A stretch of 58,471 nucleotides of DNA from the NCBI RefSeq assembly GCF_000276605.1, contig NZ_AKJX01000101.1, positions 1 to 58,471 on the forward strand. The letters run 5' to 3'. The stretch is from Acidovorax sp. CF316. Lineage in GTDB: Bacteria; Pseudomonadota; Gammaproteobacteria; Burkholderiales; Burkholderiaceae_C. This document shows, in pieces, positions 9,166-16,363 of the stretch; within the stretch, counting starts at the first letter, position 1, and each line of letters starts with the position of its first letter. The position numbers and the translations under genes were made by a program. Below the pieces are notes generated by a model. That model did not search any database and was not told where the DNA came from. It was given only the letters and a program-made list of their open reading frames with translations.

Positions 9166-10077
9166 ATGGATTCCCACTCTCTGGCCTTGCTGGTCGAAAT
9201 CATCGACAGCGGCAACCTGAGCCAGGCCGCGCGCAAGCTCAAGGTGTCCCGCGCCAATGTCAGCTACCACCTGACCCAGCTCGAAAAATCCGTGGGCGTG
9301 CAGCTGGTGCGGCGCACCACGCGCCGGGTGGAACCCACAGAGGTGGGGATGCGCCTGTACGAGCACGGCCGCAGCATCCAGAACGAGATGCTGGCCGCGC
9401 GCGAGACCATCGCCACCCTGGGGCAGGGCCTGCAAGGGCGCGTGGGCATCAGCGTGCCCAGCGGCTATGGGCAGATCGTGATGAGCGACTGGCTGATCGA
9501 GTTCAAGCGCCTGTACCCCGGCATCGTGCTGGACGTGCTGTTCGAGAACCGTGCCGACAACCTGCGCGACGAGGTGGACATCGCCATCCGCGTGATCCAG
9601 GAGCCGCCGCTGTCCCTGGTGGCGCGCAGCCTGGGCACCGTGCGCTACATCGCCTGCGCCTCGCGCGCCTTTGCCCAGCAGCACGGCCTGCCCCAGACGT
9701 TGTTCGAGCTGCGCAGCGCCCCGCTGATCACCGCCGGCGTGACGGGCCGCCAGCTGCGCCTGAGTGCCTACCAGGGCGATGAGCGGCAGGAGCTGCTGCT
9801 GGAGCCGACGCTGATCTCCGAGCACTTCCCGTTCTTGCGCCAGGGCATCCTCGCTGGCCTGGGCGTGGGCCTGGTGCCGGACTACGTGGTGAAGGACGCC
9901 ATCGAATCGGGCGAAGTGCTGACCACGCTGGACGACTACCGCCTGAGCATCTTCGGCACCCGCATGCACCTGTTGTACATGCCCAACCGCCACCAGACGC
10001 GCGCGGTGCGCCTGTGCATCGAATTTTTGCTGGACAAGGCGCGGGCCGCGCAAGGGGAAGGGGGGCAGGGCGCATGA
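9166..10077 (+). CDS. LysR-family transcriptional regulator
   Basis: The 303-residue protein has the N-terminal winged helix-turn-helix of LysR regulators (residues about 1-60, with NLSQAARKLKVSRANVSYHL and LEKSVGVQLVRRTTR) followed by a periplasmic-binding-protein-like effector domain. It is transcribed away from the acyl-CoA operon, the classic arrangement for a LysR activator that senses a pathway intermediate. Its stop overlaps the start of the next gene in an ATGA, so the downstream reading frames share its transcript. The effector is unknown. Confidence 0.9.
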   Translation: MDSHSLALLVEIIDSGNLSQAARKLKVSRANVSYHLTQLEKSVGVQLVRRTTRRVEPTEVGMRLYEHGRSIQNEMLAARETIATLGQGLQGRVGISVPSGYGQIVMSDWLIEFKRLYPGIVLDVLFENRADNLRDEVDIAIRVIQEPPLSLVARSLGTVRYIACASRAFAQQHGLPQTLFELRSAPLITAGVTGRQLRLSAYQGDERQELLLEPTLISEHFPFLRQGILAGLGVGLVPDYVVKDAIESGEVLTTLDDYRLSIFGTRMHLLYMPNRHQTRAVRLCIEFLLDKARAAQGEGGQGA

Positions 10078-10906
10078 ATAACCAGGCAACGCCGTTTTCG
10101 GGCTTCGATCTGTCCGGTTTCTGGGAGGACAGCGACTACGCGCGCAAGGAATATGTCGAGCCGCCGCCCACGCCTGCGGCCATTGCCGCCGTCGAGGCCG
10201 CGCTGGGCTACCGGCTTCCGGCCAGCTACATCGCGCTGATGCAGTCGCAAAACGGCGGCATTCCGGCCCGCTGCTGCTTCCCCACCGACCAGCCGAGTTC
10301 CTGGGCCGACTCGACTACCGTGCCTGCGGGCCGGCCGGCGAGCCCGCCGTAGTGCACGTGGACCAGGAGAGCGACTACCGCATCACGCCGCTCGCGCCGG
10401 ACTTCGAGACCTTCGTGCGCAGTCTGGTGCATGAATCCGCATACGAGGACGACCCCGAGGACGTGAAGAACGACGCGCTGGACCATGTGCGCAGCGCGCC
10501 TTTCCACTCGCGGCTGCAAAAGCTCTGCGACCAGTGGCCCGACCCGCGGATGCCCGCGGCCATCCGCCGCCTGGCCGAGGCCATCGTGGAGGACAAGGGC
10601 TTTTTCGCGCTGCATGCGGACGCGAACTCGCACCGGATGTACGCCGCGCAGTTCCTGCTGCTCAGCCACAGCCGCCCGGTGCGCTCGATGGAAGGCTTCA
10701 TGCAGTCCTACCCCGGCGTCATCGCGATGGTGGGCAGCGCGAATTTCGGCACTGGCGGCTGGGCACCGGGCTTCGTGGAGGACTGGTTCCAGGCGCGCGC
10801 CAGCACCGGCGAACTGGTGCAGGTGGATGGCCATTGGGGCTTCAGCGCGGATTTCCGGGCGGAGCTGCTGCGACAGCTCACCGATGGCCGGCCGGAAGCC
10901 GCATGA
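10074..10906 (+). pseudogene. SMI1/KNR4-family gene broken by an internal deletion and frameshift
   Basis: The reading frame from the ATG at 10074 gives an SMI1/KNR4 N-terminus (EAALGYRLPASYIALMQSQNGG, then ARCCFPTDQPSSWAD) and then drifts into a short nonsense tail ending at 10352. The rest of the protein continues in another frame from about 10308 (LDYRACGPAGEPAVVHVDQE, then SDYRITPLAPDFETFVRSLV) to the stop at 10906. Family members carry roughly 50 residues between SWAD and LDYR, including a segment with GxGxCDCPSAGHD-type residues, and these are missing here. The join falls near 10306-10315. The downstream piece could be translated from 10352 but would lack the core. SMI1 proteins often act as immunity proteins. 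Confidence 0.7.
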
Positions 10907-11580
10907 AGGGCCACGCGCACCGCACCCTGGCCTTCCTGGCGGCGTTGGCCTCCATGGGTGTCCTTCCCGCCGCCCGGGCCGAGCAGGCGGCCACCGTCCA
11001 TGTCGCAGCCTGTGGCCTTGAATTCGATCTGCCTGCCGGCTACAAAGTCACCCGGCCCCAACGTTCCGCGGATGAACGCAATGGCCGCGCATGCGCCTTC
11101 GACATCGTCAAGGTCCGGGCCGAACCCGCACCCCGCGGCGAATGCAAGGACCAGGAGCAGGGCGGCCAGCCGCCCTACAAGGTGTGCGACTGGAGGATCG
11201 ATGCCGGGCCTCCGACACCCAGTGTGCGGGTGGCGCGCGCGGACTCCGGGGGCACTGCGCTTTTGGAGTCCTTCACGCGCGCCGAGGATGGCCGCTGGAT
11301 GGTGCCGAACGCGCATGCCGGTGACCAGCCCGCCGAAGCGGGCGAGTTCTGCGGCAAGCCCGCCTGGAGAGGCGAGACCATCGTGCGCATGTTCTGGCTG
11401 CGCACGCGCACCCCGTCCACGGGCATCTATGCCGGTTCGGGCAGCACCGAGGTCACGCTGGTGCAGTTCGCGCCCAACCTCCTCGTGCAGGTGCAAAACC
11501 CGCCCATCGACAACACGGGCGAGTTCTCGGCCTTCTGCGCCAGCCTGCGCCTGGGCGTCCGTGCGAAGGATCTTCCGTAG
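10903..11580 (+). CDS. Exported protein of unknown function
   Basis: The 225-residue protein begins at an ATG overlapping the previous stop (ATGA), which indicates coupling with the broken SMI1 gene. A signal peptide spans about residues 1-26 (hydrophobic FLAALASMGVLP, then ARAEQ), so the product is periplasmic or outer-membrane associated. Six or more Cys residues in the mature part (for example VAACGLEF, GRACAFD, RGECKD, KVCDW, EFCGKP, AFCASL) suggest disulfide bonds. I do not recognise the family. Its neighbour of SMI1 type might hint at a toxin-immunity or effector setting, but nothing in the sequence proves this. Confidence 0.7.
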   Translation: MKGHAHRTLAFLAALASMGVLPAARAEQAATVHVAACGLEFDLPAGYKVTRPQRSADERNGRACAFDIVKVRAEPAPRGECKDQEQGGQPPYKVCDWRIDAGPPTPSVRVARADSGGTALLESFTRAEDGRWMVPNAHAGDQPAEAGEFCGKPAWRGETIVRMFWLRTRTPSTGIYAGSGSTEVTLVQFAPNLLVQVQNPPIDNTGEFSAFCASLRLGVRAKDLP

Positions 11581-11598
11581 CGCTGGTCGTCGCCCGCA

Positions 11599-12672
11599 TC
11601 AACCTTGGGCGTCTTCTTCCAGCAGCCGCGCAGCCGGGCTGGCGTCCGAGGCTCGGAAATACCCGAGCAGGCTGGCCACGCTGCGGTGGCCGGTCATGGC
11701 CATGGTGTCGGCCATCGGAACCTTCTGGGTCGCGGCCTCGGTCACGAAGCCGGAGCGCAGCGAGTGCGCCGAGAACCCATCGGGTAGCCCGGCCGCCTGC
11801 GCACGCTCCTGAACGATGCCGCGCACTGCGGCGGCCGACAGCGCCTCACCGAGCCTGCCGCCTTTGCGCACACGCCTGAAGATCGCACCCTCGGCAATCC
11901 CCGAGACCGCCAGCCATGCCTGCAAGGCCTCGCCCGCCATCCCCTGGATCGGCTTGTGGTTCTCCGGCCGGTCCGCACCGGCCTGGTTGGTCTTGGAGTG
12001 GGCAAGGGTGTAGACGAACGCGGCCGGCCCGCTTTGCCGCAGGTGCTTCATGTCTGCCGAAGACACCTCCGAACGCCGGCGTCCGCCGCTGGCGAAGGCA
12101 AACAGGAGGAGGGCGCGATCGCGCAGCCCTTTCAGGCTGGAGGCATCGCAGGTCGCCAGGATCGCCATCAAGGGGTCCCTGGTCAGGGCGTTCTTCTTCT
12201 GCGGCAAGTCTCCCCGCTTGGCGTAGGCCCGGCGGGTCTTCGACAGCAACTCGCGCACCTTGGCGTCCTGGCAGGGATTTTCCATGCCCCGCACCTGGTG
12301 GGCCTTGGACAGCACCGAAACGCGGTGCAGCAGGGTGCTCAGCGCCATGGGCCCCGGCTTGCCCTTGAAACCCGCTTCGACCAGCGTCGCATCGATGGCC
12401 GCCGGCAACTCGTGGGCCAGGCCCTGGGCGGTCGTGCGCTGCGCATGGTCGACGACGAACTGCAGAACGGCACTTGGCGGCAACGGCAGCGCGATCGGCT
12501 GGCCGTAGCGCACATTGAACCAGGCAGCCCAGTAGCGCAGGGCCGACCGGTAGCTGGCCAGGGTGTTGGCGGACTCGCCCTCGCGCAGCAGCTGATCGAC
12601 GGCGAGTGCCGTCACATCCGAGAGCACGCCAGGCTGCAGCGCGGCATGCGTTTTCAGGGCTGGCAAGCGCAT
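11599..12672 (-). CDS. Tyrosine recombinase / integrase
   Basis: The 357-residue protein has an N-terminal core-binding domain (SANTLASYRSALRYWAAW at about 34-51) and a full tyrosine recombinase catalytic domain: Arg in GGRRRSEV (198-200), a Lys near 227, HSLR at 303-306, His 329 in GHRSV and the nucleophile Tyr 338 in LGYF. Nothing essential is missing, so it should be active. It is divergent from a KfrA-like gene and lies about 1.7 kb from a dif-like site, but it is not XerC or XerD. It may be the remnant or engine of a separate mobile element; no attachment repeats for it were found. Confidence 0.9.
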   Translation of the reverse strand: MRLPALKTHAALQPGVLSDVTALAVDQLLREGESANTLASYRSALRYWAAWFNVRYGQPIALPLPPSAVLQFVVDHAQRTTAQGLAHELPAAIDATLVEAGFKGKPGPMALSTLLHRVSVLSKAHQVRGMENPCQDAKVRELLSKTRRAYAKRGDLPQKKNALTRDPLMAILATCDASSLKGLRDRALLLFAFASGGRRRSEVSSADMKHLRQSGPAAFVYTLAHSKTNQAGADRPENHKPIQGMAGEALQAWLAVSGIAEGAIFRRVRKGGRLGEALSAAAVRGIVQERAQAAGLPDGFSAHSLRSGFVTEAATQKVPMADTMAMTGHRSVASLLGYFRASDASPAARLLEEDAQG

Positions 12673-12719
12673 TCATACTCCTTCAGGCCATTTTTTGCAT
12701 TTATCGAACATATGATGTA

Positions 12720-12768
12720 TTGTTTACTATGAATTAAACAATTTACTCACGATAATCTTCAATTATCG
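12720..12768. promoter_or_regulatory. AT-rich control region with two inverted repeats between integrase and kfrA-like genes
   Basis: The 124-bp spacer at 12673-12796 is strikingly AT-rich against its surroundings. It holds two dyads: TTGTTTA-N8-TAAACAA at 12720-12741 and CGATAAT-N5-ATTATCG at 12750-12768, with a further TTATCG half-site near 12701. KfrA proteins are known autoregulators that bind repeats at their own promoter, so these are the best candidates for the operator that also covers the integrase promoter. Binding is inferred. Confidence 0.5.
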
Positions 12769-12796
12769 ATGGTAATTTTAGGAATGGAGTGGCGCA

Positions 12797-13792
12797 ATGC
12801 AAGCGAAAAGTGCGAGAGGGCCGCGCGGCGTTCAGATGGAAGAGGTGTGGGCCGCGGCAGACGCCGTTCTCGCGCTCGGGGAAAGGCCGACCATCGAGCG
12901 GGTGCGCCTGCAGCTGGGTCGCGGCTCGCCGAATACGGTGGGCCCCATGCTCGATGGGTGGTATGGCTCGCTGGCCAGGCGGCTGCAGGCGCCGGCAGAC
13001 CCGGTGGAAGGAGCAACCGATGCCGGGATTCCCTTGCCGGGGCCTGTGATGAGGGCAGCGAAAACCCTGTGGGGCAGGGCGCTCCAGCATGCGGATGAGC
13101 AGGCGGCCGCCCAGTTGGCAGACGCCCGCGCTGAGCTGGATGCCCAGGTCGAAACACTACGCCAGGAGCAGGATGGGCTGGCGCGGGAAAAGCAGCGCCT
13201 GGACGATCGCAGCGCGGCCTATGCGGTGGCCATGCAGGCCCGCGATGCCCAGGTCGCCGACCTGGTGCGCCAGACCCAGGAACTGCAGCAGCAACTGCAG
13301 GCCTGCCAGCAGCAATGGGACAGCGCACGCACCGAGGGCGTGCAGCTGCGCCAGGCAGCGGATGCAGAGCGGCGACGCCTGGAGGCCAGGGAGATGGAAC
13401 ACCACGCCGAGCGCTCCCGGCTCGAAGAGCGCTCACAGACCCAGGAACGCAGGCTCCATGCCGAGGTCGACCGCGCCCGCCAGGAATCCAGGCGGCTGGC
13501 GCTGCAACTGGAGGGCGACGGCAAGAAGGCAGCCAAGGCCCTGGCCGATGCGATGGACAGGACCCGGGAGCGCGACGCCCAGGTGGGCGCGCTGCAGATC
13601 GACAAGGCAGGCCTGTCCCAGGAACTGCAATCCGCCCGCGACGAGGTGCAAGGCCTGCAGGCGAAGCTCGACGCGCGCAGCGGCGACATGCTGGCCGTGC
13701 TCAACGAACTGCGCGACCGGCTCCCCACAACGCCGCCAGCGCCCGCTCCGGGGGCTGCACCGAAAACGAGGGTGCGCAGGAACAGGGCCTAG
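12797..13792 (+). CDS. KfrA-like DNA-binding protein with long coiled coil
   Basis: The 331-residue protein has an N-terminal KfrA-type DNA-binding domain (residues about 12-60: VWAAADAVLALGERPTIERV, then RGSPNTVGPMLDGWY), followed by about 220 residues of almost uninterrupted heptad-rich Glu/Gln/Arg/Ala sequence typical of an alpha-helical coiled coil, and a short Pro/Arg tail. Plasmid KfrA proteins form multimers on DNA and affect partition. A chromosomal copy beside a recombinase suggests a mobile-element accessory or nucleoid-type protein. The ATG at 12797 has a purine-rich GGAATGGAG upstream. The gene ends 1 bp from the convergent gene that follows. Confidence 0.8.
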   Translation: MQAKSARGPRGVQMEEVWAAADAVLALGERPTIERVRLQLGRGSPNTVGPMLDGWYGSLARRLQAPADPVEGATDAGIPLPGPVMRAAKTLWGRALQHADEQAAAQLADARAELDAQVETLRQEQDGLAREKQRLDDRSAAYAVAMQARDAQVADLVRQTQELQQQLQACQQQWDSARTEGVQLRQAADAERRRLEAREMEHHAERSRLEERSQTQERRLHAEVDRARQESRRLALQLEGDGKKAAKALADAMDRTRERDAQVGALQIDKAGLSQELQSARDEVQGLQAKLDARSGDMLAVLNELRDRLPTTPPAPAPGAAPKTRVRRNRA

Positions 13793-13793
13793 A

Positions 13794-14186
13794 CTATTTG
13801 ACGTCCCTGAACCGGTCGGAGCACGCCCGTTTGTAGACACGGTCGAAGATCGATTGCTGCCAGGAGCCCGCGGCAGTGTCCATCGGGTCCCGCATCGATT
13901 CTCCAAGGTCATCCACCATGAAGCGCCGGAACCCGAGGTACGTACCCGAGCGGTCTTTCGCATTGATCTCGCCACAGAGCGTGACCTTGGAGTCGCCATG
14001 CTCCGACAGGAAAAGTTGGCGGAACTTGGTGCCCTTGGGATGGGGCAAGGTGTCGAGGATGGCCACCTTGGACTCGGCCACGCTGAAGGATTCCCTGGCG
14101 GACTGGGCAGCCACGGTGGTCGAGACAAGGACGGCCGCCACCAGGAGCGCCCGTTGGAGGTGGGAGATCAGCATGGCCGCGATCAT
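13794..14186 (-). CDS. Small exported protein of unknown function
   Basis: About 130 residues from the ATG at 14186; an ATG four codons later is equally possible because neither has a clear ribosome binding site. A hydrophobic signal peptide (ALLVAAVLVSTTVAAQS) is followed by a mature part of about 100 residues with two Cys (LCGEIN near the middle and RACSDR near the end) that could pair. I do not recognise the family. It is convergent with the kfrA-like gene, 1 bp apart, and is the last host-side gene before the prophage boundary. Confidence 0.6.
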   Translation of the reverse strand: MIAAMLISHLQRALLVAAVLVSTTVAAQSARESFSVAESKVAILDTLPHPKGTKFRQLFLSEHGDSKVTLCGEINAKDRSGTYLGFRRFMVDDLGESMRDPMDTAAGSWQQSIFDRVYKRACSDRFRDVK

Positions 14187-14322
14187 AGGGCGACGGGATC
14201 GGACCTGTCTGGAGCTCGAATTCCCGGGAAGCGAAAAGAAGAGCAAGGGGCGGGAGCAAAGAGGGATCGGCCAGACGGGCCTGGCATGCCTGGTCAGAAA
14301 TCACTCAAATCGCGCTTCTTTT

Positions 14323-14350
14323 ATTTAACATAATATACATCGTATCTACT
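14323..14350 (-). other. dif-like Xer recombination site at left prophage junction
   Basis: The 28-bp site reads, on the + strand, ATTTAACATAA, TATACA, TCGTATCTACT. The first 11 bp plus the 6-bp centre are identical to the XerD arm and centre of canonical proteobacterial dif. The third block is shared with the right junction at 21337-21364 except for one base, but is unlike the usual XerC arm. Integrated filamentous phages typically leave one junction with the host XerD arm intact, and this is that junction. It probably marks the chromosome terminus and still serves as dif. Confidence 0.7.
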
Positions 14351-14481
14351 CGACCCTGTGCCAGGTGGGGCGGGTCTTGCGCCTGGCCTTGGCCCTCGAT
14401 CACCCAACATTGGCACGGGTCGTTTGACCGGCTGACATGGGGTTTGTCACCCCATACCCCGACCCCACCACTACGCCACAA

Positions 14482-14506
14482 GGGCTCCGTTCTCGGGGCC
14501 CTTTTT
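14482..14506 (+). terminator. Rho-independent terminator facing right inside the prophage left end
   Basis: An 8-bp stem (GGGCTCCG pairing with CGGGGCCC, one G-U pair) with a TTCT loop is followed by TTTTTG on the + strand. No rightward gene precedes it in the integrated state. In the circular phage form the rightward repressor gene would read through the attachment site into this end and stop at 14427, placing this terminator about 55 bp after the stop. That is its most sensible role. Confidence 0.7.
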
Positions 14507-14511
14507 GTTTC

Positions 14512-14583
14512 TCAGAGACCGAGGTAGCGCAGCAGCTTGCGGACGACGGCCCGCACGATGGTGTTGATTATGAGTTTGACCAT
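14512..14583 (-). CDS. Possible 23-residue phage peptide
   Basis: A tiny reading frame of 23 codons (MVKLIINTIVRAVVRKLLRY then LGL) starts at the ATG complementary to 14581-14583, with GGAG seven bases upstream. It follows zot on the same strand and would be the last gene of the phage operon. The sequence is a cationic amphipathic helix, with hydrophobic residues alternating with Arg and Lys. It may be a membrane-active or minor virion peptide, or chance. The good ribosome binding site is the main support. Confidence 0.35.
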   Translation of the reverse strand: MVKLIINTIVRAVVRKLLRYLGL

Positions 14584-14618
14584 GATGACTCCAGACGGCA
14601 CAACTCGCCCAAGGAACC

Positions 14619-14632
14619 CCCCGCAAGCGGGG
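14619..14632. other. GC hairpin between zot and the left end of the prophage
   Basis: CCCCGC-AA-GCGGGG forms a 6-bp stem in the non-coding stretch left of zot. It is not followed by a T run on either strand, so it is a poor terminator. Filamentous phages carry their packaging signal and plus-strand origin as GC hairpins in the intergenic region, and this stretch (14507-14653) is the only sizeable non-coding region of the phage apart from the repressor promoter. Assignment as a packaging or origin hairpin is speculative. Confidence 0.3.
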
Positions 14633-14653
14633 CCCCCCTTGTGCGCGATGTGC

Positions 14654-16027
14654 CTATTGCAGATTGCCCCGGCCGCCAGCGAAGGCAGGATTTTTCACCC
14701 TGAGAGCGGCGGTCAGATCGGCCTGAGTGATCTGGCCATCCTGCGGCCGCTGGAACTCGGGCATGGGGACGGTTTGCGCTGGCGAGGCTGCGTGGGTGCC
14801 AGGTTGGCCAGGTCGATCCTTGCCGGACTGCACGACGATGGGTTTATCTGCCGACCATTGGGCCATGGCCGGGGCATCGCATGTGATGGCCTTTGGCTTG
14901 CCTTCCCAGCGAAGCACCCCGGCACAGTCGGTCAGCGGTTGCCACTGGTAGCCCATCTGCACCAAGTCGCGGCTGTCCATGGTGCTGACGCGCTGGGCGG
15001 CGTTGCTCACAGCGAACGTGTACACGTCCACGCCGCGCATGGTTATGCGACCAGTGAGGTGGAGCGTCTTGCCTGCGAATGGCTCCGGGGTTGCATTGGG
15101 GTCGGGCTCTGAGGCCGTTTTGGCCGGTGCTGGTGCCGTGGCATGGCTTGCAGCGTTTGCAGGCCCTGCCGGGGCCGCTGGGGCGCGTGCTGCGGCCGAT
15201 GCCTGGGCGACGGCTGGCGCTGGGGTCTTCTTGGCCTTGTCGGCTGGCCAGAGGTACCACGCTGCAGCTATTGCTGTCAGGCCCCACCACGCCCAGGTGA
15301 AGCGGCGGAATTTGACGATGAAGGGTGCAACGTCCGAAGCCGACGACTCGCCGACGCTGTTGCCCTGGGTGTGGCTCTTGTACAGCCCGAAAAACTGAGG
15401 CTTGTAGGGCCGTTCCTCGGTGCTGATGACGGCACCGCGATAGCCAGCGTGGACCTTGCGAATGTAGGCATCCTTGCGGCCGAAAACGTCCGCCTTGCGG
15501 ACCTTTGTCAAGAAGCCGATCAGCCGGGCGATGGGCTGATTCATGTCCCGAAAACTTTGGGTCATGAGCAGCACATCGGCGTTGAAATGCCGGTGAAGCT
15601 TGAACCACTCGACTACCTGTTTATCGGTGCCCTGCTGGGGGATAGGAACATGGCACTCGTCGATCACGAACAACGGGCCCTGCCCTGTCTCCGGGTGCTT
15701 CCAGTCGCTGAGGTAATCCCACACGTGGCCGAAGACCGAAACGCCCTCCCCTGGCTGTTCCTTGCGTCCGTCCTCGAACAGCTTGTAGGCCTGGCCGTTG
15801 CCTTTATCGTCGACGGCTGCAGCATTCCAAACGCCGATGATCGGCCGCGGCTTCACTAGGACTTCGACGAGCTCAGCATATGCAGGATCGATAGCGGCAA
15901 ACATGGCCACCTGCAGGGGCAAGTTCGTGATGACCTTGCGACCCTTTTTGAGCGCATCGAGCACGTGATACACAACCGCTTCATAGCTCTTTCCAGAGCC
16001 CGGAATTCCCTCAAGACCGTTGATCAT
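14654..16027 (-). CDS. zot: Zonular occludens toxin-like phage assembly ATPase (pI family)
   Basis: The 457-residue protein has a P-loop NTPase domain: Walker A GIPGSGKS at residues 7-14 and Walker B LFVIDECH at 119-126. A single transmembrane helix lies at about 243-260 (WAWWGLTAIAAAWYLW), followed by a periplasmic Ala/Pro-rich segment and a C-terminal domain. This is the architecture of inovirus pI/Zot, the inner-membrane motor that extrudes virions. Its start overlaps the end of the pVI-like gene by 4 bp. The absence of a pIV secretin gene means it must pair with a host secretin. Confidence 0.92.
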   Translation of the reverse strand: MINGLEGIPGSGKSYEAVVYHVLDALKKGRKVITNLPLQVAMFAAIDPAYAELVEVLVKPRPIIGVWNAAAVDDKGNGQAYKLFEDGRKEQPGEGVSVFGHVWDYLSDWKHPETGQGPLFVIDECHVPIPQQGTDKQVVEWFKLHRHFNADVLLMTQSFRDMNQPIARLIGFLTKVRKADVFGRKDAYIRKVHAGYRGAVISTEERPYKPQFFGLYKSHTQGNSVGESSASDVAPFIVKFRRFTWAWWGLTAIAAAWYLWPADKAKKTPAPAVAQASAAARAPAAPAGPANAASHATAPAPAKTASEPDPNATPEPFAGKTLHLTGRITMRGVDVYTFAVSNAAQRVSTMDSRDLVQMGYQWQPLTDCAGVLRWEGKPKAITCDAPAMAQWSADKPIVVQSGKDRPGQPGTHAASPAQTVPMPEFQRPQDGQITQADLTAALRVKNPAFAGGRGNLQ

Positions 16028-16362
16028 GATCCGAGCCTTGTGAAGGGGATCAACTGCAGGATCAGGCGGATCCCGATTGCAGTGATGATGATCGCAGAAG
16101 CCTCTGCTACGCCGATGAGGGCCAGGACGTTCAGCAGCTCAGCGGGCAGCGTGTGCCATGTGCCGGTGTAGTTCGAAAGGCCGCTCAGATCGAGCGCTGA
16201 CACCGCTGTGACGACTATGTCCATGATCTGTTCGAATGGCCAGCAGACGGCATCGCGGAGCAAGTCCCAAAGCGCGGTGAAGACGGCCTTTCCAAGCTCG
16301 CCGAACCACTGCGCCAGGGCGACGAATTTAGCCAGGATGGCGCTGATGAAATCGCCCAGCAT
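16024..16362 (-). CDS. Inovirus minor coat protein pVI-like (DUF2523 family)
   Basis: A 112-residue membrane protein starting at the ATG complementary to 16360-16362, which has GGAGG eight bases upstream; a longer reading frame has no such signal. It shows an N-terminal hydrophobic helix (ISAILAKFVALAQW), a second (IMDIVVTAVSAL) and a strongly hydrophobic C-terminal pair (LLNVLALIGVAEASAIIITA, then IGIRLIL). It sits exactly between the adsorption protein and Zot, the position of gene VI in inoviruses. It begins 1 bp after the upstream stop and overlaps zot by 4 bp. Confidence 0.85.
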   Translation of the reverse strand: MLGDFISAILAKFVALAQWFGELGKAVFTALWDLLRDAVCWPFEQIMDIVVTAVSALDLSGLSNYTGTWHTLPAELLNVLALIGVAEASAIIITAIGIRLILQLIPFTRLGS

Positions 16363-16363
16363 G

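Noticed and set aside
11599..12672. The tyrosine recombinase as integrase of the filamentous prophage
   Set aside because: It lies outside both Xer sites, about 1.7 kb away, and the phage ends are dif-type, which use host XerC/XerD.
12720..12768. Plasmid-type iteron origin upstream of the KfrA-like gene
   Set aside because: The repeats are two different dyads, not tandem iterons, and there is no replication protein gene nearby.
14437..15398. Several rightward frames inside the zot region
   Set aside because: They lie antisense to zot and have no ribosome binding sites or recognisable products; GC-rich DNA opens many such antisense frames.
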